Shown here: piece after piece, positions 25,662 to 32,326 of the stretch
Position numbering within the stretch: position 1 is the stretch's first letter
Layout: every line of letters begins with the position of its first letter
DNA from: Pediococcus cellicola
GTDB lineage: Bacteria; Bacillota; Bacilli; Lactobacillales; Lactobacillaceae
Assembly (NCBI RefSeq): GCF_001438655.1
Contig: NZ_JQBR01000005.1
Coordinates: forward strand, 62,001-126,000
Length of the DNA: 64,000 bases
Reading direction: 5' to 3'
Position numbers and translations under genes: made by a program
Notes under the pieces: model-generated
Told to the model about the DNA's origin: nothing
What the model saw: only the letters and a program-made list of their open reading frames with translations
Database searches by the model: none

Positions 25662-25690
25662 GACTGGAAGCAAAACTTCCAGTCTCTTTC
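25662..25690 (+). terminator. Terminator after the small acidic protein gene
   Basis: GACTGGAAG and CTTCCAGTC arms, loop CAAAA, then TCTTTCT. Confidence 0.75.
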
Positions 25691-25765
25691 TGTCTCTGCA
25701 CTTTAATAGTCGAAATCGGGGAAAAAGCTATGACTCGAAGTCAAAATACCTTTTTCCTACTTTCT

Positions 25766-26962
25766 TTATTTTTTGATCAAATACGTGATCGCAATTGAAA
25801 AACAACTTGCCAATAACAGAATACCAATGCTGAAAAAGGCTAAATTGAAATGTAACCATGTAATTAAAACACCCACAACAGGGAAAAGACCAATCATCAC
25901 AAGACTGAATATCATACTCATCACACTTAGCAAGGTTGCTCGGGCGTTTGAGGGCAGTTGTTGCTGTAGAAAATCATTGAAAATGGGCTCAACTATTGCA
26001 GTAACCAAATTAATAAGAATAAAACAGCCGGTTAGAACGACTATGTTGGCGTATAAAGTCGCTAATAGTCCGATATCCATGAGTATGACGAGACTGGTAA
26101 TGATGGCTTGCTTAGACCAGTACTTTTCTAGATTTGGTGAAAATTTGGCACCCAAAATATTAAAAATGGAAGCAAGTACAATAACGGTACTAATTTGCCA
26201 ACCAGAAAAATGGTAATGAGTCATCAGTGTTTGAAAATAGAAAAAGTAAGTTGTGCCAATGGCTTGATAACAAGCTAAGAAGAGCATCAAAGCCGCAATG
26301 AGATGATGTGTATTTAAAAAACGCCAACTTGTCGACACAATATCTGCAAAACTGGTGGTAGGTTCATTGTTTGAAGCAGGCTGGGTATCTTGTGGTTCCC
26401 GCATACGTAAAATCGCAATAATGGCCAAAAAAGAAGTTAAAATATAAATAACATAGGTTAACGCAAAGTGCCAGTGAACGAAGAAACCGGCAATGATAAG
26501 ACCCAACATGTCTGCTAATTCATAAATGGCGTTTAAGTTAGCTGTGATTTTTAAATATGATTTTTCCAAGTGAGCCGATTTTAATGTTTCAAAAATCAAG
26601 GCCTCGTTTGTTCCTGAATTTAGGTTGTAAGAAAAGGCCTGAATGATAAAGGCTAAGGCAAACCACCAAAATCCAGAGCCAGACAAAAAGAGCAATCCAG
26701 AGATGATGGCCATTATGCGGCCCATGATGAGGACTGTTTTGTAGGCAAAGCGATCAGCCAAAGTGCCAGATGGCACTTCGAATAAAAGACTGGCAATATG
26801 AAAGATACTTTCAAGCAAGCCAACTTGAATGAGGCTCATGCCATGTTGCGTTAAATAAATGACCCAGAGGCTGGTAATACTAAAAAAAGCCCAAAAGCTG
26901 TAATGATAATTAGCGTGGATCGTGCGTTTTATTGAGAAATCGTGATTAATTTTTGTTTCCAT
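25766..26962 (-). CDS. MFS transporter, probable drug exporter
   Basis: 398 residues with twelve helices. The motif A equivalent FEVPSGTLADRFAYKTVLIMGR lies between helices 2 and 3, as in several drug and macrolide exporters. AGGAGT is six bases before the ATG. On its 5' side, in the same orientation, are a 52-residue ORF (27045-27203) and a minus-strand terminator (26993-27026), a layout used by leader-controlled resistance genes. The substrate is unknown. Confidence 0.85.
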   Translation of the reverse strand: METKINHDFSIKRTIHANYHYSFWAFFSITSLWVIYLTQHGMSLIQVGLLESIFHIASLLFEVPSGTLADRFAYKTVLIMGRIMAIISGLLFLSGSGFWWFALAFIIQAFSYNLNSGTNEALIFETLKSAHLEKSYLKITANLNAIYELADMLGLIIAGFFVHWHFALTYVIYILTSFLAIIAILRMREPQDTQPASNNEPTTSFADIVSTSWRFLNTHHLIAALMLFLACYQAIGTTYFFYFQTLMTHYHFSGWQISTVIVLASIFNILGAKFSPNLEKYWSKQAIITSLVILMDIGLLATLYANIVVLTGCFILINLVTAIVEPIFNDFLQQQLPSNARATLLSVMSMIFSLVMIGLFPVVGVLITWLHFNLAFFSIGILLLASCFSIAITYLIKK

Positions 26963-26992
26963 GGTTCACTCCTAAGGTTTGAGCGCGACCAT

Positions 26993-27026
26993 CAAAAAAA
27001 GCGGGCCAAAGAGGCGACCCGCTTTT
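26993..27026 (-). terminator. Minus-strand terminator between leader ORF and MFS gene
   Basis: On the minus strand AAAAGCGGG pairs with CCCGCTTTT (27026-27018 with 27005-26997), followed by a run of seven T. It lies only about 30 bases before the MFS start codon, so it would block the MFS gene unless read through. Confidence 0.8.
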
Positions 27027-27044
27027 GAAGTTCAATTGTGGCTG

Positions 27045-27203
27045 TTATGAAGCACGCATTTGGGTGGTCGCAAAGTTATGAAATTGAGGGTTAAAAATGG
27101 ACAGACTGGTCCCGTTAGCCTTCAAAATGTATGCTTCCGCACAAATAATCCCTGCAAAATTGAGGTAGTCAGCTGTATGTTTAGCTATTGAAATTACTGA
27201 CAT
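27045..27203 (-). CDS. 52-residue leader-like small protein upstream of MFS exporter
   Basis: ATG at 27203 with AAAGGAGC seven bases upstream, stop at 27045; the product begins MSVISIAKHTADYLNFAGII and ends FATTQMRAS. It has no signal peptide. It is followed by a minus-strand terminator and then the MFS gene, so it may be a regulatory leader peptide (compare BmrB of B. subtilis, about the same length, which senses ribosome-targeting drugs). It could equally be a small functional protein. The GCGACC near its end can pair with GGTCGC of the terminator arm. Confidence 0.6.
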   Translation of the reverse strand: MSVISIAKHTADYLNFAGIICAEAYILKANGTSLSIFNPQFHNFATTQMRAS

Positions 27204-27386
27204 TGGGCGTGCTCCTTTCGTATAATGATGCTATAAGCTTAGCATAAGAGATTTTTCCTTACAAGATACTTTTAAAATAAATGTATAAAAAACAACGTGA
27301 AAGACAAATTATAAAATTATCGGTATACTAGAATTTAAAGTGCATTTTTGGATGATAAAACGTTGATTTTATGAGGAAAGTTTAAA

Positions 27387-28508
27387 ATGATTAAATGGTC
27401 AGATGAAAAAACTAAAGCCTTTCAAAAGGCATTATTGACTTGGTATGATACCAATAAACGTGATTTACCATGGCGAAAGGATCATGAACCTTATCACATT
27501 TGGGTTTCAGAAATTATGTTGCAGCAAACGCAGGTCAACACGGTGATCCCCTATTATGAACGATTCATGCGTCTTTTTCCTTCAGTTAATGCATTAGCAA
27601 ATGCGCCTGAATCTCAACTCTTAAAGGCTTGGGAAGGACTAGGTTATTATTCACGTGTCCGTAACATGCAACGTGCAGCCCAACAACTGGTGCAAGACTA
27701 TGCAGGAAGATGGCCACACAGTAAAGCTGAATTGCAAGAGTTAGTGGGCATTGGGCCTTACACAGCGGGTGCTATTGCCAGTATTGCTTTTCAGCAACCT
27801 GAGCCGGCAGTGGACGGGAATGCTTTTCGTGTTTTTTCTCAATTACTGGAAATTGATGCTGATATTACTAAGCCGCAAACTAGAGCCTTATTTGAAAAAG
27901 TTATCCGTCAGATTATTCCTATAGATCGACCGGGCGACTTCAATCAAGCCATTATGGATCTGGGAGCCAGCTACATGACACCCAAAAATTCAGACAATGC
28001 CCATTCACCAGTTAGGGCTTTTAATCAAGCATATTTAGACGATCGCTTGAACGAATTTCCAGTTCGCTCTAAGCGACAAAAGCCGGTCGACAAACATTAT
28101 TTTGCCTTGGTGATTCGCACGCCAGCTGGTTTTTTGTTCCAACAACGGGCCAGCAATGCATTATTGGCAAAACTTTGGATGTTTCCACTCATTGACATAG
28201 ATTCACTTCAAGAAGCTAATCCTGATCTTGATGAAAGTGGCCTTTTGCAAATGGCAGGAAAACAATTTTTCGAAGATACTGAACTTCAGATTGAACTTCA
28301 ATATCTTGATGTACCAGCTGTGAGCCACACTTTTACCCATCAGAAATGGCATCTTACACTTGTCAGTGCGGATCTGAAAAGCAAACCAGATTTAAGCCAT
28401 TTTTCTGGTAAAGTTGTTTCTGAAGATGAATTTGAACAATTGGCTTTACCCACCGTGCAAAAAAAGTTATGGGCCGCCTTTCAAACGAGACAGATTAAGT
28501 TATTTTAG
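27387..28508 (+). CDS. mutY: A/G-specific adenine glycosylase, cluster-less form
   Basis: 373 residues. Glycosylase domain with Glu42 in SEIMLQQTQV, helix-hairpin-helix LVGIGPYTAGAI (119-130) and catalytic Asp143 in PAVDGNAFR; C-terminal Nudix-like domain (HYFALVIRTPAGFLFQQRAS) that recognises 8-oxoG. The four cysteines that bind the 4Fe-4S cluster, expected after the IMDLGA block near residue 189, are absent (the sequence reads SYMTPKNSDNAHSPVRAF). It removes A paired with 8-oxoG. GAGGAAAG precedes the ATG. Confidence 0.93.
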   Translation: MIKWSDEKTKAFQKALLTWYDTNKRDLPWRKDHEPYHIWVSEIMLQQTQVNTVIPYYERFMRLFPSVNALANAPESQLLKAWEGLGYYSRVRNMQRAAQQLVQDYAGRWPHSKAELQELVGIGPYTAGAIASIAFQQPEPAVDGNAFRVFSQLLEIDADITKPQTRALFEKVIRQIIPIDRPGDFNQAIMDLGASYMTPKNSDNAHSPVRAFNQAYLDDRLNEFPVRSKRQKPVDKHYFALVIRTPAGFLFQQRASNALLAKLWMFPLIDIDSLQEANPDLDESGLLQMAGKQFFEDTELQIELQYLDVPAVSHTFTHQKWHLTLVSADLKSKPDLSHFSGKVVSEDEFEQLALPTVQKKLWAAFQTRQIKLF

Positions 28509-28525
28509 ACAAGAGGTCGGAGTAA

Positions 28526-29215
28526 ATGAAAACACTTATCGTGGTGGCTCATCCTAAATTGGTTGAGTCTGGGACTCAACAATTTCTAAAAATGAGTCTT
28601 AAAACTAGTCAAGATGTCACATGGCATGTCTTAGAAAAAAATTCAATTTCGTTAAATGTTGCGGCTGAACAAAAACTTCTGCAAAGTCACGATCGCATCA
28701 TTTTTCAATTTCCGCTTTATTGGTATAGTGCCCCAGCACTTTTGAAGCATTGGGAAGATGAGGTTTTGACACGCAATTTTGTCTATGGCGCTGGGCAATC
28801 ACTGCAAGGAAAAGAATTAGGAATTGTGGTTTCAACCGGTGATGCCAAACAAGGCTTTAGCGCTGGAGGCTCAGAAAATTATACACTTTCAGAGTTGCTA
28901 AAACCGTATCAAGCATTAGCACTTAAGGCGGGCATGAAATACTTATCCCCATTTTCCATTTTTCAATTTGCTTATTTAACGGAACCAGAAAAGCAACGAT
29001 TATTAGTGAACTATCAACAATATGTCACGAATCCGAATTTCAATACCTTTCATGGTCGTGAATTATGGTTAGAACAACAGTTAGAACAAAAAGCGGCTGC
29101 TTCGACAAAGCCGCAACAACTGCAACAAATTTTGGCGGTAATTCGTGATAATCGTGAAAATTTAGAAGAACTAAAATGGACCTTAGGAATGATTAAGGAT
29201 GACGAGGATGAGTGA
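28526..29215 (+). CDS. Flavodoxin-like NAD(P)H oxidoreductase
   Basis: 229 residues of the Flavodoxin_2 (KefF/MdaB-like) family: N-terminal strand MKTLIVVAHPKLVESG, then the conserved FQFPLYWYSAPALLKHWED and the GIVVSTGD strand. FMN- or FAD-dependent quinone or drug reduction is the usual activity. A helical C-terminal extension (residues 170-229) is Gln/Glu-rich. It starts 17 bases after mutY and is followed directly by a small ORF, so the three probably form one operon. Confidence 0.85.
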   Translation: MKTLIVVAHPKLVESGTQQFLKMSLKTSQDVTWHVLEKNSISLNVAAEQKLLQSHDRIIFQFPLYWYSAPALLKHWEDEVLTRNFVYGAGQSLQGKELGIVVSTGDAKQGFSAGGSENYTLSELLKPYQALALKAGMKYLSPFSIFQFAYLTEPEKQRLLVNYQQYVTNPNFNTFHGRELWLEQQLEQKAAASTKPQQLQQILAVIRDNRENLEELKWTLGMIKDDEDE

Positions 29216-29216
29216 A

Positions 29217-29393
29217 ATGGATACGAATCAATGGGTCAAACAACAACTCACGACTTTAGCAACAACCAGCAAGCATTATGAAGATCGTGCACTTTATGTC
29301 GCTCTTTTAGATCTGGTTACCGAACAACAAAAGCGGCTAGTACAAAGTCAAGGTGAAGTAGACGGACGAACTTGGAATCCAAGTAAGTGGTAA
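29217..29393 (+). CDS. Small conserved-looking protein
   Basis: 58 residues from the ATG at 29217, nine bases after GAGG; ATGs at 29199 and 29208 in the same frame overlap the upstream gene and are alternatives. The product is helical and polar (KHYEDRALYVALLDLVTEQQ) and ends GRTWNPSKW. No membrane segment. It is the last gene of the mutY operon. Family not recognised. Confidence 0.6.
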   Translation: MDTNQWVKQQLTTLATTSKHYEDRALYVALLDLVTEQQKRLVQSQGEVDGRTWNPSKW

Positions 29394-29417
29394 ATTTCGA
29401 AAAAATTAAATTGCATC

Positions 29418-29445
29418 TTGATTAAAAGAATTAAAATGGTATGAT
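29418..29445 (+). promoter_or_regulatory. Promoter of the aromatic leader/araT unit
   Basis: TTGATT (29418-29423), 16-base spacer, TATGAT (29440-29445) with TG one base before the -10 (extended -10). Expected start near 29452, ahead of the leader peptide. Confidence 0.7.
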
Positions 29446-29479
29446 AAAAACACGTCTTAAATTCAAAGGAGTTTTGATT

Positions 29480-29545
29480 ATGAAAATTAAACAACCAACT
29501 CAATTGAATAATTGTCGTTATTACTTTTGGTTTTTCCGCGTGTGA
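29480..29545 (+). CDS. Aromatic-rich leader peptide upstream of araT
   Basis: A 21-codon ORF with AAAGGAG at 29465-29471. The first half is ordinary; the second half is CRYYFWFFRV, with six aromatic codons in a row (TAT TAC TTT TGG TTT TTC, 29519-29536). It is followed by alternative hairpins and a terminator, then an aromatic aminotransferase gene. This is the classical layout of ribosome-mediated attenuation responding to charged Tyr, Phe or Trp tRNA. The function is inferred; the frame, binding site and codon run are seen. Confidence 0.8.
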   Translation: MKIKQPTQLNNCRYYFWFFRV

Positions 29546-29617
29546 TTTGTGGAGAGCCAAAAGTGTTTTAGAGTGAACTAAAACCGGCCGCACAGATCAC
29601 GTTAAATGACTGTGCGG
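29523..29617 (+). promoter_or_regulatory. Alternative stems of the araT leader
   Basis: Three pairings are visible. ACTTTTGG (29523-29530, within the Tyr-Phe-Trp codons) pairs with CCAAAAGT (29557-29564). CCGCACAG (29588-29595) pairs with CTGTGCGG (29610-29617). GTGATTTGTG (29542-29551, around the leader stop) pairs with CACAGATCAC (29591-29600), ten pairs with one G-U, and would open the second stem. The switching order has not been computed. Confidence 0.6.
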
Positions 29618-29639
29618 GGGATATAAAAGGACTACTGAA

Positions 29640-29682
29640 AACCCCTTTTCAGTCATTGATGATGACTGGAAGGGGTTTTTAT
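29640..29682 (+). terminator. Attenuator terminator before araT
   Basis: A stem of about 15 pairs: CAGTCAT with ATGACTG, then CCCC with GGGG (29640-29656 with 29662-29677, one bulge), followed by a T run. It ends only about 10 bases before the araT ribosome site. AAAAGG (29625-29630) can pair with CCTTTT (29644-29649) as a competing antiterminator. Confidence 0.8.
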
Positions 29683-29700
29683 ATTTTAGGAGGAATTGAT

Positions 29701-30888
29701 ATGAGTAAGTTGATCGGGCACATGAAACAAGAATTATCCGCACTAAAGCCATCGGATATTTTGGCGTTTAATCAAGAAATTGCGGAAATTCCAGATATCG
29801 TTAAATTAACATTAGGTGAACCAGACTTTAATACACCCGACCATGTTAAAGAAGCTGCCATTCGCAGTATCAAAAATAATGAAAGTCACTACACGAACTC
29901 GCGAGGCACACTGGGCCTTCGTAAAGCGGCGGCTAACTTCTTGAGCCAAAAATATGGGTTATCTTATCAACCGGAATCGCAGATCTTAGTGACCACCGGA
30001 GCAACAGAAGCAATTTATGCGTCTCTGACAGCGATATTGAATGCTGGTGATACGGTTATTATTCCTACACCAATTTTTCCGCTTTATATTCCTGTCACCA
30101 TGCTAAATGGTGCTAACCCAATTTTTATTGATACTTCGGACGATGGCTTTATTTTGTCTCCGGAAAAATTGAGTGCAGCCATAGAAGCAAATAAAGAGAC
30201 GATAAAAGCCGTTGTGCTTAACTTTCCCAATAATCCTACCGGCGTAACTTATAAAAAAGATGATCTTGAAAAACTTGCTGCAGTCATCGCCAAATACAAT
30301 ATTTTCGTAATTAGTGATGAAATCTATAGTGAGTTAACTTACGAAGGGACTCATGTTTCCATGGGAAGTATTCTGCCAGAACAAACGTTGGTTCTAAATG
30401 GTGTATCTAAATCACATGCGATGACAGGATGGCGAATCGGCCTATTGTGTGGGCCGGCAGACGTGATTACTCAGATCGGCAAAGTCCATCAATTTGCGAT
30501 TACTTCCGCAACAACGAATGCGCAGGCTGCCGCGCAAGAAGCTTTTGAAAATGGAATGGATGATGGTCAACAAATGCGGGCTGTTTATCAAACGCGACGT
30601 GACTTGCTACTGGAAGGCTTAGCCAAAGCTGGTTTTACTTGTGCGAGTCCCAACGGTGCGTTTTACCTATTTGCTAAGATTCCAGACACATTGAATCAAG
30701 ATAGTTGGGCATTTTGTTATGATTTGGCCAAAAAAGCTAAAGTAGCGGTGATTCCAGGCGCTTCCTTTGGCCCTGGCGGCGAAGGGTATGTGCGAATCAG
30801 TTATGCTGCCAGCACGGAAGATCTAACCCAAGCAATTAAACGTATCCAAGCATATGCGAAACACGCATTAACAACGGTAAGTAAGTAA
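29701..30888 (+). CDS. araT: Aromatic amino acid aminotransferase (class I/II, AraT-like)
   Basis: 395 residues from the ATG at 29701, preceded by AGGAGG; an upstream in-frame ATG lies inside the terminator. PLP lysine Lys237 in NGVSKSHAMTGWRIG, Asp206 in ISDEIY, NFPNNPTG at 174-181. The N-terminal block (IPDIVKLTLGEPDFNTP) closely follows lactococcal AraT. It transaminates Phe, Tyr, Trp (and often Met or Leu), the first step to aroma compounds. The aromatic leader peptide in front supports this specificity. Confidence 0.85.
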   Translation: MSKLIGHMKQELSALKPSDILAFNQEIAEIPDIVKLTLGEPDFNTPDHVKEAAIRSIKNNESHYTNSRGTLGLRKAAANFLSQKYGLSYQPESQILVTTGATEAIYASLTAILNAGDTVIIPTPIFPLYIPVTMLNGANPIFIDTSDDGFILSPEKLSAAIEANKETIKAVVLNFPNNPTGVTYKKDDLEKLAAVIAKYNIFVISDEIYSELTYEGTHVSMGSILPEQTLVLNGVSKSHAMTGWRIGLLCGPADVITQIGKVHQFAITSATTNAQAAAQEAFENGMDDGQQMRAVYQTRRDLLLEGLAKAGFTCASPNGAFYLFAKIPDTLNQDSWAFCYDLAKKAKVAVIPGASFGPGGEGYVRISYAASTEDLTQAIKRIQAYAKHALTTVSK

Positions 30889-30908
30889 AAAATAGAGGAG
30901 TGGTCTAA

Positions 30909-31970
30909 ATGTCAAAAACAAAAAACAAACCATCAGTGAGTAAAGAAGTCGTTATGAATACTTTGAACGGGCTATCAATTGGTATCATCGTAGCACTCGT
31001 TCCCAGTGCCTTATTGAATCAGCTACTTACAGCTCTTTTACCGGTTTTTCCGGCCGGTCAAACGATTATGATGATGACCAATGCGGCAATGACATTGTTA
31101 CCAGCAGTTAGTGCTGTATGTGTAGGTATGCTGGCAAAATTTTCACCTATTCAAACCACGTCAATTGCATTGGCTGCTGTTATGGGTGCGGGTAGTTTTA
31201 AAGTAGGAGCTACCGGATTTAACGTGAGTGGCACGGGAGATGTGATTAACATTGCCCTTACAATTATGATTGGTTATGTGCTAATTTTATTATTGGGAAA
31301 ACGTTTGAAAGCTTATACAATCTTGTTGATTCCCACACTTGTGCTGGTGATTGCTGGTGGAATTGGGACTTTGACGCTAGGACCTGTAAGCGGAATTACT
31401 AAGCTTCTTGGTATTGGGGTCATGCAACTTACTAGTTTACAGCCAGTAGTCATGGGTATTTTATTAGGAATTGTCTTTGCACTTTTGATTATTTCTCCAA
31501 TTTCGTCAGTTGGGATAGCCGCCGCCATCAGTATTCATGGAGTGGCAGCCGGATCAGCAAATCTAGGAATTGTGGCAGCAGGTTTTGCTTTAGCAATTTA
31601 TGGCTGGAAAGTGAACTCTCTTGGCACTTCCTTAGCACATTTTCTTGGTTCACCAAAAATGCAGATGGCAAACATTATGTCACGGCCAAAATTAGTGCTG
31701 CCAATTATCATTAATGCGGGGATCCTAGGAGGGCTTGGTGCTGTATTGAATATTCAAGGCACCACAATGAGTGCAGGTTTTGGATTTTCAGGTTTGATTG
31801 GCCCGATTGCAGCACTAAACGGATTGGGAGGCGTCACAGTTAGCTCACTCATTCTCGTTACACTCATGTTCCTGATTTTGCCAATCAGTCTTGGTTTAGT
31901 AAGTGATTATGTGTTCGCGACTAGATTGCATTTTTACGACAATAGCGATTTCGAATTGAATTATGCCTAA
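30909..31970 (+). CDS. PTS_EIIC_2-family membrane protein
   Basis: 353 residues with about ten helices. The sequence (SKEVVMNTLNGLSIGIIVAL near the start, AAAISIHGVAAGSANLGIVA in the middle) fits the EIIC-like family Pfam PTS_EIIC_2, sometimes annotated as putative toxin regulator (PfoR-like). It has no EIIA or EIIB partner nearby, so sugar transport is doubtful. It starts 20 bases after araT (AGAGGAG site) and shares its leader control; a transport role linked to aromatic amino acids or keto acids is a speculation from context. Confidence 0.75.
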   Translation: MSKTKNKPSVSKEVVMNTLNGLSIGIIVALVPSALLNQLLTALLPVFPAGQTIMMMTNAAMTLLPAVSAVCVGMLAKFSPIQTTSIALAAVMGAGSFKVGATGFNVSGTGDVINIALTIMIGYVLILLLGKRLKAYTILLIPTLVLVIAGGIGTLTLGPVSGITKLLGIGVMQLTSLQPVVMGILLGIVFALLIISPISSVGIAAAISIHGVAAGSANLGIVAAGFALAIYGWKVNSLGTSLAHFLGSPKMQMANIMSRPKLVLPIIINAGILGGLGAVLNIQGTTMSAGFGFSGLIGPIAALNGLGGVTVSSLILVTLMFLILPISLGLVSDYVFATRLHFYDNSDFELNYA

Positions 31971-32002
31971 ATCATGAGATTAAAATAAAATTAAAAAATG
32001 TG

Positions 32003-32030
32003 TTGACTTCTAATTTTGCTTGGTTATAAT
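32003..32030 (+). promoter_or_regulatory. Promoter of the branched-chain leader/OppA unit
   Basis: TTGACT (32003-32008), 16-base spacer, TATAAT (32025-32030). Expected start near 32037. Confidence 0.75.
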
Positions 32031-32062
32031 AGGGTTTATTAAATCAAAGGAGATGAAGTCAC

Positions 32063-32158
32063 ATGCCACGTACACTTAACGCTAAAAACTTAATTAGTTT
32101 AGTCATTATTAGCTTAATTATTAAAGTGCACGGTGCTGTGACTTTAACCTTTAGCTAA
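32063..32158 (+). CDS. Branched-chain-rich leader peptide upstream of an OppA-like gene
   Basis: A 31-codon ORF with AAAGGAGATG at 32046-32055. Residues 10-20 read LISLVIISLII, nine of eleven codons for Leu, Ile or Val, followed by KVHGAV. This resembles the enterobacterial ilv leader (VISLVVISVVV) in composition and order. The codons for VHG contain GCACGGTG (32128-32135), exactly complementary to CACCGTGC (32195-32202) in the rising arm of the terminator. Ribosome-mediated attenuation by Leu/Ile/Val supply is the inference. Confidence 0.85.
   Translation: MPRTLNAKNLISLVIISLIIKVHGAVTLTFS
32123..32145 (+). promoter_or_regulatory. Protector-type hairpin in the branched-chain leader
   Basis: AAAGT and CAC on one side pair with GTG and ACTTT on the other, with one bulged G. 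The stem contains the GCACGGTG element, so it would hide it from the terminator arm. Its exact role depends on where the ribosome stalls. Confidence 0.5.
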
Positions 32159-32174
32159 TAATTTTTAGTGGCCT

Positions 32175-32246
32175 AAAGAGGATGAAAAGTTACCCACCGT
32201 GCTTTCGTAAGAAAGATATGGTGGGTATTTTTTATCCTCTTTTTTT
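32175..32246 (+). terminator. Attenuator terminator before the OppA-like gene
   Basis: A very long hairpin: AAAGAGGAT (32175-32183) with ATCCTCTTT (32234-32242), then GAAAAGT opposite the T stretch, then TACCCACC (32191-32198) with GGTGGGTA (32220-32227) and an inner CTTTC/GAAAG stem. Ends in a T run to 32246. There are 80 bases between its end and the OppA start codon. Confidence 0.85.
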
Positions 32247-32326
32247 ATAAATCTGCGCAGATGAAAAGGCTAACTTCAAGTCATAGGTTTCTTAATTTAC
32301 AAACTAAGTTTAAGGGGATTTGAAAT

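Noticed and set aside
25773-26216. 147-codon frame on the plus strand opposite the MFS gene
   Set aside because: It is antisense to a clear twelve-helix MFS gene, has no family features and is explained as a shadow.
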